Under the pieces are notes generated by a model, which did no database searches, was not told the DNA's origin, and was given only the letters and a program-made list of their open reading frames with translations. Positions 54,710-63,517 of a DNA stretch of 64,000 nucleotides are shown here, piece after piece (position 1 is the stretch's first letter; each line of letters opens with the position of its first letter). Source of the DNA: Microbulbifer taiwanensis (GTDB lineage Bacteria > Pseudomonadota > Gammaproteobacteria > Pseudomonadales > Cellvibrionaceae); the NCBI RefSeq assembly GCF_014904815.1, contig NZ_JACZFR010000017.1:1-64000 (forward strand). The letters run 5' to 3'. The position numbers were made by a program, and so were the translations under genes.

Positions 54710-56191
54710 TTGACTCAGACCAGTTCCTCTCACAGCGGCTCCAACAGCGAGCCGCGCACGCCCAGCCTGGGCGATGCCCTGATCCCGCTGGGGATTTTGA
54801 TCGCCCTCCTCTCCCTGTCCGTTTACTTCTATGGCGCCGACTCCTCCTACGGCCCCAACCAGATAGCCCTGCTGTTGTGCGCTGGCGTGGTGGCACTGAT
54901 GGGGATGAAAAACGGCCACAGCTGGAGCGATATGGAAGGCGGCATGCTGCACGGTATCAGCCTGGTATTTGGCGCCATTCTGATACTGCTGGCGGTGGGC
55001 GCACTGATCGGCAGCTGGATCCTCGCCGGCACGGTGCCATCGATGATCTACTTCGGTGTACAGATACTGTCGCCCCAGTGGTTCTACGCTGCCAGCTGCG
55101 TTATCTGCGCCATCGTCGGCCTCAGCATCGGTTCCAGCTGGACAACCGCCGGCACCCTGGGTGTGGCGCTGATGGGAATCGCCGGCGCCCTGGGCCTGGA
55201 TCCGGCAATTACTGCCGGCGCTGTCATTTCCGGCGCCTACTTCGGCGACAAGATGTCACCCCTCTCCGATACCACCAATGTGGCCGCGGCGGTGACCTCC
55301 AATGACCTATTCCTGCATATCCGCCATATGCTGTGGACCACTTTACCGGCCTTCCTGGCAGCACTGATGATCTTTTCCGTGATCGGCCTCACCGCCGATA
55401 CCAGCAGCGCCTCGGCTGCCGATATCGAGCAGCTGCTGGGCGCGCTGCAGGAGGAGTTCAATATTTCCATCATCAGCCTGGTACCCCTGGCACTGCTGCT
55501 GTTTATGGCCTGGCGCAAGATCCCGGCCTACCCGACCCTGCTTATCGGCGCCCTGGTGGGCTGTGCCATTGCATTGGTCTTTGAGCCGGAAACCGCCCGC
55601 CGCCTGGGCGGCGGCGATGGCGTCATGTCCGCAATCAAGGGGGCCTGGTACAGCCTCTTCGACGGCTACAAGTCCACATCCAGCAACGAGAACGTCGCCG
55701 AATTGCTGTCCAAAGGTGGTATGAGCAGCATGCTCAACACCGTGTGGCTGATCGTGTCGGCCATGGCCTTCGGCGGCGCCATGGAGCGCGCCGGCTTCCT
55801 GCAGGTGATTGTCGACTGGACCCTGTCGCGGGTGAAGACCGTCGGCGGCCTGGTGACCTCCACGGTACTGACCTGCTTCGGCATGAACGCAGCGGCCGGC
55901 GACCAGTATATGGCCATCATCATCCCCGGACGTATGTTCCGCGAGGCCTTTGCCGACAAGGGACTGCACGGGTTGAACCTGTCGCGCACCCTGGAGGATT
56001 CGGGCACCATCACCTCAGTGCTGATCCCCTGGAACACCTGCGGCGCCTATATGAGTGCCACCCTGGGCATTGCGACCTTCTCTTATGCGCCCTACGCACT
56101 GTTCAACCTGATCTGCCCGCTACTGGCCATCGCCTATGGCTGGTTCCACTTCAAGCAGATGCCACTTTCGGCCGCGGCGTCGGCCCGCTAG
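54710..56191 (+). CDS. nhaC: Na+/H+ antiporter NhaC family
   Basis: A 493-residue inner membrane antiporter with about 11-12 hydrophobic helices. NhaC features are GSSWTTAGTLGVALMGIAGALGLDPAITAGAVISGAYFGDKMSPLSDTTN and the C-terminal ALEDSGTITSVLIPWNTCGAYMSATLG-like segment (here RTLEDSGTITSVLIPWNTCGAYM). The TTG start has a GGAG Shine-Dalgarno 7 nt upstream. Sodium extrusion fits a marine habitat. It lies 21 bp before the DUF3549 gene. Confidence 0.93.
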   Translation: MTQTSSSHSGSNSEPRTPSLGDALIPLGILIALLSLSVYFYGADSSYGPNQIALLLCAGVVALMGMKNGHSWSDMEGGMLHGISLVFGAILILLAVGALIGSWILAGTVPSMIYFGVQILSPQWFYAASCVICAIVGLSIGSSWTTAGTLGVALMGIAGALGLDPAITAGAVISGAYFGDKMSPLSDTTNVAAAVTSNDLFLHIRHMLWTTLPAFLAALMIFSVIGLTADTSSASAADIEQLLGALQEEFNISIISLVPLALLLFMAWRKIPAYPTLLIGALVGCAIALVFEPETARRLGGGDGVMSAIKGAWYSLFDGYKSTSSNENVAELLSKGGMSSMLNTVWLIVSAMAFGGAMERAGFLQVIVDWTLSRVKTVGGLVTSTVLTCFGMNAAAGDQYMAIIIPGRMFREAFADKGLHGLNLSRTLEDSGTITSVLIPWNTCGAYMSATLGIATFSYAPYALFNLICPLLAIAYGWFHFKQMPLSAAASAR

Positions 56192-56212
56192 TTCGAGGTT
56201 CCGAGGAGAGTT

Positions 56213-57256
56213 ATGAGCGAGAGCGGCACCCTCAGCGCCCTGATCGGCGAGGCAAACTTCAGGTTACGCTGGTTCGACCTGGGGCGACGACTGCGGCCGG
56301 TGCCGCGCAGCACCGTGGAGGCCTTTGAAGAGGGCCGCGCACCCTGGCCCTTCCCCTACCTGCGCCACGCCTGGGCCGGGCTGCTGCTGTGGCCGGAAGA
56401 GGGCGGCGAGCCTGTGGTCTGGTTTTTGCGCCTGCCGCTGGATGAGCAGGGCAAACTGCAGCTGCCGATTCGCGATGCCTTCCTGCGCCTTATCGAACAG
56501 AAGCTCCGGCAGGGCGACCCGTCCGAATCCGCCTCCCAGTTACACACGGCGCTTGAGGAGAGCGGGCTGCTGTTCTCACCCGCCACGGAAGGACAGGCCT
56601 GCTTCCACGCCCGGGCCGCGCTGCTGCTGCAGCGCCCGGCGAGCGCTCACTACGCTTCGGCGCTCGCTTACTTGCGCGAACCGCAGAGCCAGCGCTGGGA
56701 CCAGCTGGCCATTCAGGGTATTGCCGACCTGGCTGCACACTGGGAGGAAGAAAGGGAATTGCTGTTGCAGCGGATCCCCGACCTGGCGCCACCGGTATTT
56801 ATCAGCCTGTCCCAGTGCCTGGAAAACGAGGCTATCGATCACCGGCTGGCGGGCGCAATTATTGCGCGCGCCGATTCCGAGTTGCGCAGCGAGTCTGCGG
56901 ATTTCACGCTGATTGGCGCGGCGGTAAGAGGCGTATCCCATTCGGCGGCCCGCGGCCTGCGGCTGCAGTTTCTGCAGCGGATATTGCAGGCTCCCGCCGG
57001 CCACAACGGAGAGGTTCTCGCTGCCATTGGCAGTCGCTGTGCCTACGATCTCGAGAGTGCCGAACTGGCGGCGCCCTGGCTCGCCGCCCTGGCGCAAAAC
57101 CAGGGCCAGGACACCTTCAATCTGCTGCTGATCGACCTGATGTTCCTGCCCCAGGTGCGCGCGTCTTTACTCAGCGCACTTCGCGACCCGGCGCGACCGG
57201 AAGTACTGGCAAAGGCGTTCGGCAATTTCCTGCGCGGCCCAGAAGAACCCCATTGA
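56213..57256 (+). CDS. DUF3549 family protein
   Basis: A 347-residue cytosolic protein of DUF3549, found in Pseudomonas and related gammaproteobacteria. No catalytic motif is recognisable. The start of the protein (LIGEANFRLRWFDLGRRLRPV) and the PWPFPYLRHAWAGLLLWP block are family features. The C-terminal half is helical and repeat-like. It has a GAGGAG Shine-Dalgarno and follows nhaC by 21 bp. Confidence 0.8.
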   Translation: MSESGTLSALIGEANFRLRWFDLGRRLRPVPRSTVEAFEEGRAPWPFPYLRHAWAGLLLWPEEGGEPVVWFLRLPLDEQGKLQLPIRDAFLRLIEQKLRQGDPSESASQLHTALEESGLLFSPATEGQACFHARAALLLQRPASAHYASALAYLREPQSQRWDQLAIQGIADLAAHWEEERELLLQRIPDLAPPVFISLSQCLENEAIDHRLAGAIIARADSELRSESADFTLIGAAVRGVSHSAARGLRLQFLQRILQAPAGHNGEVLAAIGSRCAYDLESAELAAPWLAALAQNQGQDTFNLLLIDLMFLPQVRASLLSALRDPARPEVLAKAFGNFLRGPEEPH

Positions 57257-57712
57257 AAAGGCACCGAACAACTCTCTGATATGCCCCACAGCCAAGTCAA
57301 TCAATCAGGCGCAACAGCCTCCACGCGATCATCGCTGCCGGCTATCCTTTCCCCAAATTCGCCATCAAATTGATCTCGCAGCGGCCGGCAGTACCGCAGC
57401 CGCGCTGCTGACACGCAAAACCACAAGCCAATTCCAAACGGGTGATTCCGGTAGGGTTTCGAAAAAACCTCTAGCCGCCCCGCAATGGTCTACAGGCCAT
57501 ATTGGCGGGAAACCCCTTGAATTTAGGTACTTTGACGCGACAAAGTGGCGCACAATTTATCCAGACTTCAATGCTGGCGGCTATTTAAACCGTGCGCCTA
57601 TTACACTCCATTGGGCGGTATCTTTGTAGAAAAGATTTTTACAAAGCAGACCAAACAGGTGACGTTTTATTGGCTATGCTAATGGCTAACATCAACGGAA
57701 AGGAGTTAGGGG
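57257..57712. other. Intergenic region before the small lipoprotein gene
   Basis: This 456-bp gap holds no supported gene. The last 60 bases are AT-richer (TTTTATTGGCTATGCTAAT) and probably contain the promoter of the small lipoprotein, though no confident -35 box was assigned. Confidence 0.4.
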
Positions 57713-57907
57713 ATGAATTTCACTCCAGCCAAGTACTTAATGGGAATTATCAGTGCACTGGTTCTGGCGGGCTGCTGTGCGGCACCTGCGCCACCGGCAT
57801 CCTGCCCTCCGGGCTCTGAGCAAATTCCGCTTTCAATGGCCTGTCCCGCAGACGCGGATTGTTGGATGGCTTCCGACAGCGTGCGCTGCATGAAAGTGGT
57901 CAAGTAA
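57713..57907 (+). CDS. Small predicted lipoprotein of unknown function
   Basis: A 64-residue protein with signal peptide and lipobox (MGIISALVLAGC). Its mature part has Cys at about six positions (CCAAPAPPASCPPGS ... MACPADADCWMASDSVRC), suggesting disulfides or a knot-like fold. The AAGGAG Shine-Dalgarno 8 nt before ATG supports translation. No family was recognised. Confidence 0.65.
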   Translation: MNFTPAKYLMGIISALVLAGCCAAPAPPASCPPGSEQIPLSMACPADADCWMASDSVRCMKVVK

Positions 57908-57930
57908 GATCACTTTCAAACAGGACCTGT

Positions 57931-57999
57931 GTGGTGATTCATACTAAATGACGTTTTACCGCGAACCGCTCCCGAACCTCATTTAGTATGAGTCACCAC
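57931..57999. repeat. 21-bp inverted repeat downstream of the lipoprotein gene
   Basis: Arms 57931-57951 and 57979-57999 are complementary in 20 of 21 positions (core CATACTAAATGA / TCATTTAGTATG). The loop is 27 bp. It may be an operator or a transcript-end structure. Confidence 0.7.
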
Positions 58000-58003
58000 A
58001 CCG

Positions 58004-58033
58004 AATGCCGCTTTCCGAAGCGGCATTTGTATT
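58004..58033 (+). terminator. Possible intrinsic terminator
   Basis: AATGCCGCTT and AAGCGGCATT form a 10-bp stem with a 4-nt loop. It is followed by TGTATTT, a weak U-run. It would end the small lipoprotein transcript. Confidence 0.5.
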
Positions 58034-58170
58034 TCCGGGGCCCGCATATTTCTCTCCCCTACCGCCTGCCTCTGGCCGACCGCGTCGAATACCGCTAGCA
58101 TTGTCGCTCTATCCGGGCCGGGCATCCCCCTGTCCGCGAATGCCCCAAGAAGCCATAACCCAGAATTACC

Positions 58171-59796
58171 ATGACAAGCGATTCCCTTGCAGTCAGCCGC
58201 ACCGCTGAAATTGCGCGACTGAAATCCCACCACCAGCAACACAAGTGGTCCCTGCGCGACCTGTTTGCCAGCGATTCACAGCGGGCGCAGCGCTTTAGCA
58301 CCGAGGCCGCCGGCATCTACCTGGACTACAGCAAAAACCACCTGCGCGACGACACGCTGCAGTTGCTGCTGGATTGCGCCGATAAGCTCGACCTGCGCGG
58401 ACAGATAACTGCGCTGCTCGATGGAGCCAATATCAATAACACCGAGCACCGCCCCGCCCTGCACACGGCGCTGCGCTTTCAGGGGCAGCCGCAAACCGAG
58501 CACGAACAGGCGGTGGCTGACTGCCGTATCCAGATGCAGAAATTTGCCGAGAAGGTCCACAGCGGCAACTGGCGCGGTTTTTCCGGCGAGCCCATCAGGC
58601 ATATCGTCAATATCGGTATCGGCGGCTCCGACCTTGGCCCACGCATGGTGGTGGAAGCCCTGCGCCCCTGGCAACGGGAAGATATTGCCGTTCATTTCGT
58701 AGCCAATATTGACGGCGCCGACCTGAGCGACACCATTGCGGAACTGCCGGCGGAAAACACCCTGTTTATCGTCGCCTCCAAGTCCTTCTCCACCCTGGAA
58801 ACCCGCCAGAATGCCCTGTCTGCGCGCCAGTGGATACTGGACGCCGGCTGCCGCGAAGACCAACTGGCGCAGCACTTTGTCGCCGTCAGTAGCAATATCG
58901 TCGCGGCGCAGGATTTCGGCATAGCCCCCGAAAACATCTTCCCCATGTGGAACTGGGTCGGCGGCCGCTATTCACTCTGGTCCGCCATCGGCCTGCCGAT
59001 AGTGCTGGCCTGTGGCTATGAAACCTATGAAGAGTTGTTATCCGGCGCCCACGCCATGGACGAGCATTTCGCCAGCGCACCGCTAGAGGAGAACCTCCCT
59101 GCGCTGCTGGCCCTGATCCATTTCTGGTATCGCCAGTGCTGGGGCGCGGGCAGCCAGGTGGTACTGCCTTATGCGCAGCGGCTGGCCAAATTCCCGGCCT
59201 GGCTGCAGCAGCTGGATATGGAAAGCCTGGGCAAGAGCGTGGCCCGCGATGGACACCAACTGCAATACCCGAGCGGCAGCGTAATCTGGGGTACCGAGGG
59301 CAGCAACGGCCAGCACTCCTTCCACCAGCTACTGCACCAGGGCACCGATCTGATTCCGGCGGACTTTATTGCGGTGAAGGAGCCGACTTCGGAATTGCGC
59401 GAACAACACCAGTGGCTGCTGGCCTGCTGTATCAGCCAGAGCCAGGCGCTGCTGCGCGGCAAAAGCCTGCACGAGGCCCGGCAGGAGCTGGAAAAACAGG
59501 GCCACACCCACCGCGAGGCCCACGCGCTGGCGCCGCACAAGGTGGTGCCGGGCAACCGCCCGAGCAATACTTTGATTATGGAGCGCCTCGACCCCTATCA
59601 CCTCGGCTCACTGCTGGCACTCTACGAACACAAGGTGTTTGTGCACGGCTGCCTGCTGGGTATCAATCCATTCGACCAGTGGGGCGTGGAGCTGGGCAAG
59701 CTGTTGGGGGCGCAGATTCATGAGGCAATCGGTGGTGAAGCGCCGGCAGACTGGGACGGGTCTACCCGGCAGCTACTGGCGCTTTTGATCAACTGA
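58171..59796 (+). CDS. pgi: Glucose-6-phosphate isomerase
   Basis: A 541-residue enzyme interconverting glucose-6-phosphate and fructose-6-phosphate. Signature stretches are IVNIGIGGSDLGPRMVVEAL, FIVASKSFSTLETRQNALSAR, GGRYSLWSAIGLPIVL, GTDLIPADFIAV, and the C-terminal HGCLLGINPFDQWGVELGK. Length is normal. It is convergent with the serine hydrolase gene and overlaps it by 24 bp. Confidence 0.97.
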   Translation: MTSDSLAVSRTAEIARLKSHHQQHKWSLRDLFASDSQRAQRFSTEAAGIYLDYSKNHLRDDTLQLLLDCADKLDLRGQITALLDGANINNTEHRPALHTALRFQGQPQTEHEQAVADCRIQMQKFAEKVHSGNWRGFSGEPIRHIVNIGIGGSDLGPRMVVEALRPWQREDIAVHFVANIDGADLSDTIAELPAENTLFIVASKSFSTLETRQNALSARQWILDAGCREDQLAQHFVAVSSNIVAAQDFGIAPENIFPMWNWVGGRYSLWSAIGLPIVLACGYETYEELLSGAHAMDEHFASAPLEENLPALLALIHFWYRQCWGAGSQVVLPYAQRLAKFPAWLQQLDMESLGKSVARDGHQLQYPSGSVIWGTEGSNGQHSFHQLLHQGTDLIPADFIAVKEPTSELREQHQWLLACCISQSQALLRGKSLHEARQELEKQGHTHREAHALAPHKVVPGNRPSNTLIMERLDPYHLGSLLALYEHKVFVHGCLLGINPFDQWGVELGKLLGAQIHEAIGGEAPADWDGSTRQLLALLIN

Positions 59797-61191
59797 TATT
59801 GGGGCCGGTTTATTCCGGCCTCCCCTTCTCCAAAGCAATCGCATCAATATTGCAACCGAAACGGCCGCGGACACCCAGGCGAGCCATATCGGCAGCGTCT
59901 CCCAGGCCCCCAGCGCAATAATAAAGGTGTAAAGGACGACGCACACAAGCAGCCAGGCCAGATACTCCGCGCGCCCTCCCCTGAGGCGGCGCCAGCGCCA
60001 GCCGCCGGCGAAAAGGAGCCGACACCACAGCAGCACCCCTCTCCCCTCGCCCCCTCGCCACCAATGAAAGAAAAGGCTGAGAGGTATCAGCAGCAATATT
60101 CCACCACGGAACCAGATCCACAAATACCCCGGCTGCGGCGCAGGTGCCGCGCCGATTCCCAGCAACTGCGCTCCAAGGTATTCTACAGGTACAGCGCCAT
60201 TGGAAAGCACAACCACGCCCTGCCTGCGCTCGGGAATAAAGCCAACAAAACTGCGGAAACCGCCAGTTGCACCGTTGTGCCACACCAGCTGTTGGCCTTC
60301 GAAGTCATTTTCCATCCAGGCCAGGCGCAGGCCCGCGCTCTTTTCTCCACCGGTGCAGTAATCCCAGATTGGACAGGATTCCACCATCTGCTGCTCGAGC
60401 AACTGCTTCAGGTCGCGCGCGGAGGCAACCAGGCTGCCGGCAGGAGAATAGGCACCCATACTCCACCAGGGAGTGGGCAATCCGTTGCGCCTGTGCCCCT
60501 GCAACAGTCGCTCTCGCGGCGCATCTGAAAAATCCAACCGGATGTCTTCAAGCCCGCGAGGCTGTAAGACCCTTGTTCGCAACAGCGACGGGAAGTCCTG
60601 CCCCACCCGCTCTGCCAGCAGCTGCCCCAGCAGTGCCACTCCCAGATTGGAATAGGCGAACTCGCCGTGATCATTTAGCCGTGTGGCTTGCAGGGCCTGA
60701 AAGAGATCTTCCCGGGTCAAACCGGCATAGGGGTCCGCCGCGCGAATGAGTCCCCGAAAGAGGGTACCCAGGCTCACCGGCAGGCGCGGCAATCCCGATG
60801 TGTGTTGCGAAAGCTCGGCCAGGGTGATCGACGCTATTTCACTCGGGAGATCCCGCGGCAGAATTTCCCCGACGGTAGTTTCCAGGGTTACCTCGCCGCG
60901 CCCGACCATATCCGCCAGCAGGAGCGAAGTGAACACTTTGGTCACGGAGCCGATTTCAAAGAGGCTGTTCGCCGTCGGCGGCTGCTCACCGGCAATGGCA
61001 TAGCTGTAGAAGTGGCTCTGTGATTCACCGCCCTCCAGATCCACTAACATGGCGACTATTGCAGTACCCGCACCCCGCTCTGTCACATGTTCTCGCAACA
61101 GCAACTGCGGATCCGACGCGGCCATTGCCGGGCAAAGATGGGCTATAAAGCCCAGAAGAACAGCGAAGTACAATCGCGCCAAATAGCCCAT
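59773..61191 (-). CDS. Serine hydrolase (class C beta-lactamase/AmpH family) with C-terminal TM domain
   Basis: A 472-residue penicillin-binding-protein-type serine hydrolase. The signal peptide (LARLYFAVLLGFIAHLCPAMA) is followed by SVTK (SxxK) and YSNLG (YxN). A third motif may be HNGATG (W-HNGATGG). The catalytic domain resembles CubicO/AmpC family peptidases rather than an antibiotic lactamase. Residues after about 350 form several hydrophobic segments (YLWIWFRGGILLLIPLSLFFHWW, LAWLLVCVVLYTFIIALG), so it is membrane anchored. It overlaps pgi by 24 bp, convergently. Confidence 0.85.
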   Translation of the reverse strand: MGYLARLYFAVLLGFIAHLCPAMAASDPQLLLREHVTERGAGTAIVAMLVDLEGGESQSHFYSYAIAGEQPPTANSLFEIGSVTKVFTSLLLADMVGRGEVTLETTVGEILPRDLPSEIASITLAELSQHTSGLPRLPVSLGTLFRGLIRAADPYAGLTREDLFQALQATRLNDHGEFAYSNLGVALLGQLLAERVGQDFPSLLRTRVLQPRGLEDIRLDFSDAPRERLLQGHRRNGLPTPWWSMGAYSPAGSLVASARDLKQLLEQQMVESCPIWDYCTGGEKSAGLRLAWMENDFEGQQLVWHNGATGGFRSFVGFIPERRQGVVVLSNGAVPVEYLGAQLLGIGAAPAPQPGYLWIWFRGGILLLIPLSLFFHWWRGGEGRGVLLWCRLLFAGGWRWRRLRGGRAEYLAWLLVCVVLYTFIIALGAWETLPIWLAWVSAAVSVAILMRLLWRRGGRNKPAPISVDQKRQ

Positions 61192-61208
61192 CGGGTGCCT
61201 CCCTTTGC

Positions 61209-61372
61209 CTAGTGGGCCATGCGGAAAGTTGTGTAACAGTTCGCGTCGCCAAAGCGCTCAGCTCTGCGTTGAGAAAGCTTGAAATAACGCTGCTATTCCT
61301 GCGCTTTCTCGCCTTGATCTGAACGCTTTGGCTGTGCTCCTTTGTTACCGAACTTCCCGCATGGCCCACTAG
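61209..61372. mobile_element. 164-bp palindromic MITE-like element
   Basis: Perfect 16-bp terminal inverted repeats CTAGTGGGCCATGCGG (61209-61224) and CCGCATGGCCCACTAG (61357-61372) bound a long imperfect hairpin. Inner arms such as CCAAAGCGCTCAG pair with CTGAACGCTTTGG, and GAGAAAGC pairs with GCTTTCTC. It contains no transposase. No target duplication can be confirmed. Confidence 0.7.
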
Positions 61373-61392
61373 ATGGAATTAGAGCCGAGATA

Positions 61393-61917
61393 TCAAGGGC
61401 TGGAAGTGGCGGCGAGCACCGTCAGCAAAGGCACAATCCGCTCCGCGGGCACGCCATAGATCCCACGGCGCAATGGCTGTATCCAGCCACCGTTCTCCAG
61501 TGACTTCAGGTGGTGGTATAGCTGCCCGCGGGTACCCAGCTCCGGCAACTCGGTCAGCGATGCTATGTCCCCGCTACCCGATAGAACACTGTGCAGTATG
61601 GACAGGCGCACCGGATGCCCCAGCGCCTCCAGCGGTACCGCCGCCTCGCGCCAGTCCGCCGACAGGCGGTCTTTCAGTTTCTCCCCCCACTGCCACTCGT
61701 AATGAGTGCCATCCGGCAGATCGACCAGGCCCCCGAAGGCGACGCCGCCCGGTGCCTCTAGCTGCTGGCGCAGGCCCGCCAGCAGCCAGAGACGATCCGC
61801 TCCGACGGTTTCGCTTTCGCTGTCTCCCGATAGCATCGCCGCCGGCCTTCCAGACTCCAGCACCTCGACGCGCCGTCGCAGTAGCTCTAACTCCTTCCAT
61901 ATAGTTTTCTTTTCCAT
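61393..61917 (-). CDS. ArsR-like helix-turn-helix regulator
   Basis: A 174-residue protein. The N-terminus (MEKKTIWKELELLRRRVEVLES) is charged and probably a short coiled coil. A C-terminal winged helix is seen in LEALGHPVRLSILHSVLSGSGDIASLTELPELGTRGQLYHHLKSLENGGWIQPLRRG. This fits ArsR/HTH_20-type regulators. No metal-binding Cys motif is evident. The ATG at MEKKTIW is preferred; a start nine codons upstream is possible. The target is unknown. Confidence 0.7.
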   Translation of the reverse strand: MEKKTIWKELELLRRRVEVLESGRPAAMLSGDSESETVGADRLWLLAGLRQQLEAPGGVAFGGLVDLPDGTHYEWQWGEKLKDRLSADWREAAVPLEALGHPVRLSILHSVLSGSGDIASLTELPELGTRGQLYHHLKSLENGGWIQPLRRGIYGVPAERIVPLLTVLAATSSP

Positions 61918-62095
61918 ACTTTGAATGTTATTACGGATTACCATACTCCGCAATGTTCTGTTCAGCCGGTGTGCATTGTCAGCTGCACCAATCAGACCGG
62001 TGATGAGGTACGAAGATCGAGGCTGGAAAATAGTGAAGGGGGAGAGGACAGGTGTGCGCGAGAGAGAGACCCAGATCTTCACCAAAAAGGCAATA

Positions 62096-62719
62096 TCAAG
62101 GTAGCTGCAGCCACCGCTCCAGCCCTTTCAGGATCATATCCACCGCAAAGGAACCGGTGAACAGCGCCGTGAGCCGTCCGGCGATTTCCACATAGCGTTC
62201 CACATATTGCTCGTGACGGGTCTGCACCCAGTCGTGTATGGCCTTGAGGAGAATCATGGAGCCGGCGGCCACTACCATGGCCAGCACTATGGCGAGGGAG
62301 GCACCGGGAGCGCCGACGCGACTACCGGCGATCACACAGGCGCTGATGGTGCCGGGGCCGACGATAAACGGCATGGCAATGGCGCCCGCCACCTCGCGGG
62401 ACTGCGGATTCATGGTGCTGACCGGCGGCCCCACTCCGAGAATCAGGCGGACGCCGATAATCAGGAAGGTGATGCCGCCGAAGATCATAAAAGCCAGGAA
62501 ACGCACCTGAAAGACGTTGTCGAAAACCCGCTCCCCCAGCCAGGCAAACAGCAGGAAGACCACCAGGCTGATCAGGAAGGCGCGCACGATCAACTGGGTA
62601 AAAACCCGGAGCTCCACCTGCTTGACCAGATCCAGCAGGTAGATACTCATGATAAAGGGATTCAACAGGACCAATAACAGCAGAAATGAATTGGTGAACT
62701 GGTCCCAGTCCAGCTCCAT
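62096..62719 (-). CDS. MarC family integral membrane protein
   Basis: A 207-residue multi-pass membrane protein of the MarC/UPF0056 family. It has about six hydrophobic segments. The family blocks are LLVLLNPFIMSIYL near the N-terminus and GAIAMPFIVGPGTISACVIAG in the middle. Transport function is not established for the family. Its ATG overlaps the slipin stop (TAATG), so the two genes are coupled. Confidence 0.9.
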   Translation of the reverse strand: MELDWDQFTNSFLLLLVLLNPFIMSIYLLDLVKQVELRVFTQLIVRAFLISLVVFLLFAWLGERVFDNVFQVRFLAFMIFGGITFLIIGVRLILGVGPPVSTMNPQSREVAGAIAMPFIVGPGTISACVIAGSRVGAPGASLAIVLAMVVAAGSMILLKAIHDWVQTRHEQYVERYVEIAGRLTALFTGSFAVDMILKGLERWLQLP

Positions 62720-63477
62720 TATTTATTTTCCACCGCCTGTTTCAGCAGCGGCTGTATCAGATCCAGCGGCAGGGGAAATACGATGGTGGAGTTCTTTTCC
62801 CCGGCGATATCGATCAGCGTCTGCATATAGCGCAGGGTGATTGCATTGGGGTTTTTCGACAACTGGTCCGCGGCCTCGGTGAGTTTTACCGCGGCCTGGG
62901 CCTCACCCTCGGCGTGGATCACCTTGGCGCGCCGGGAGCGCTCCGCCTCCGCCTGCTTGGCGATGGCGCGGATCATGCTTTCATCCAGGTCGATATGCTT
63001 GATCTCCACATTGGTGACCTTCACGCCCCAGGCATCGGTCTGCTCGTCGAGAATTTTCTGGATATCCACATTGAGTTTGTCGCGCTCCGACAGCATCTCA
63101 TCCAGTTCGTGCTTGCCCAGCACCGAGCGCAGTGTGGTCTGCGACAGCTGGCTGACCGCCTCATGATAGTGCTCAACGTTAATGATGGCGGACTGCGGAT
63201 CGACCACCCGGTAGTAGACCACCGCATTGACCTTGACCGAGACGTTGTCGCGGCTGATCACGTCCTGGGTGGGTACGTCCATGACCACCACCCGCAGGTC
63301 CACCCGTTCCATGGTCTGGATCACCGGGATGATGATGATCAGGCCCGGTCCCTTGACCGCCTGGAAGCGGCCGAGGAAAAACACCACCGCCCGCTCGTAC
63401 TCGCGCATGATACGGATCGCATACATCACCAGCAGCACCACCGCCGCAATCAGCAATCCCATAAAGTAACTGACCAT
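62719..63477 (-). CDS. Slipin (SPFH/stomatin family)
   Basis: A 252-residue membrane-associated SPFH protein with one N-terminal hydrophobic segment ([17 protein letters not shown]). Typical stretches are [76 protein letters not shown] and the [21 protein letters not shown] helix. Paired with NfeD, it is thought to organise membrane microdomains. The ATG at MVSYFMGLL has a GGAG Shine-Dalgarno 8 nt upstream. Confidence 0.93.
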   Translation of the reverse strand: MVSYFMGLLIAAVVLLVMYAIRIMREYERAVVFFLGRFQAVKGPGLIIIIPVIQTMERVDLRVVVMDVPTQDVISRDNVSVKVNAVVYYRVVDPQSAIINVEHYHEAVSQLSQTTLRSVLGKHELDEMLSERDKLNVDIQKILDEQTDAWGVKVTNVEIKHIDLDESMIRAIAKQAEAERSRRAKVIHAEGEAQAAVKLTEAADQLSKNPNAITLRYMQTLIDIAGEKNSTIVFPLPLDLIQPLLKQAVENK

Positions 63478-63517
63478 CCCGCTTCTCCTTTTCCCTAGTG
63501 TCAACAGGCCCCAACTT

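Noticed and set aside
59773-61191. Serine hydrolase considered as an antibiotic resistance beta-lactamase
   Set aside because: The C-terminal multi-helix membrane domain and the overall pattern fit the general class C/CubicO hydrolases; resistance cannot be claimed from SxxK and YxN alone.
61025-61369. 114-codon minus-strand frame over the palindromic element
   Set aside because: It is produced by the inverted repeat and the 5' end of the serine hydrolase gene; no protein family fits.
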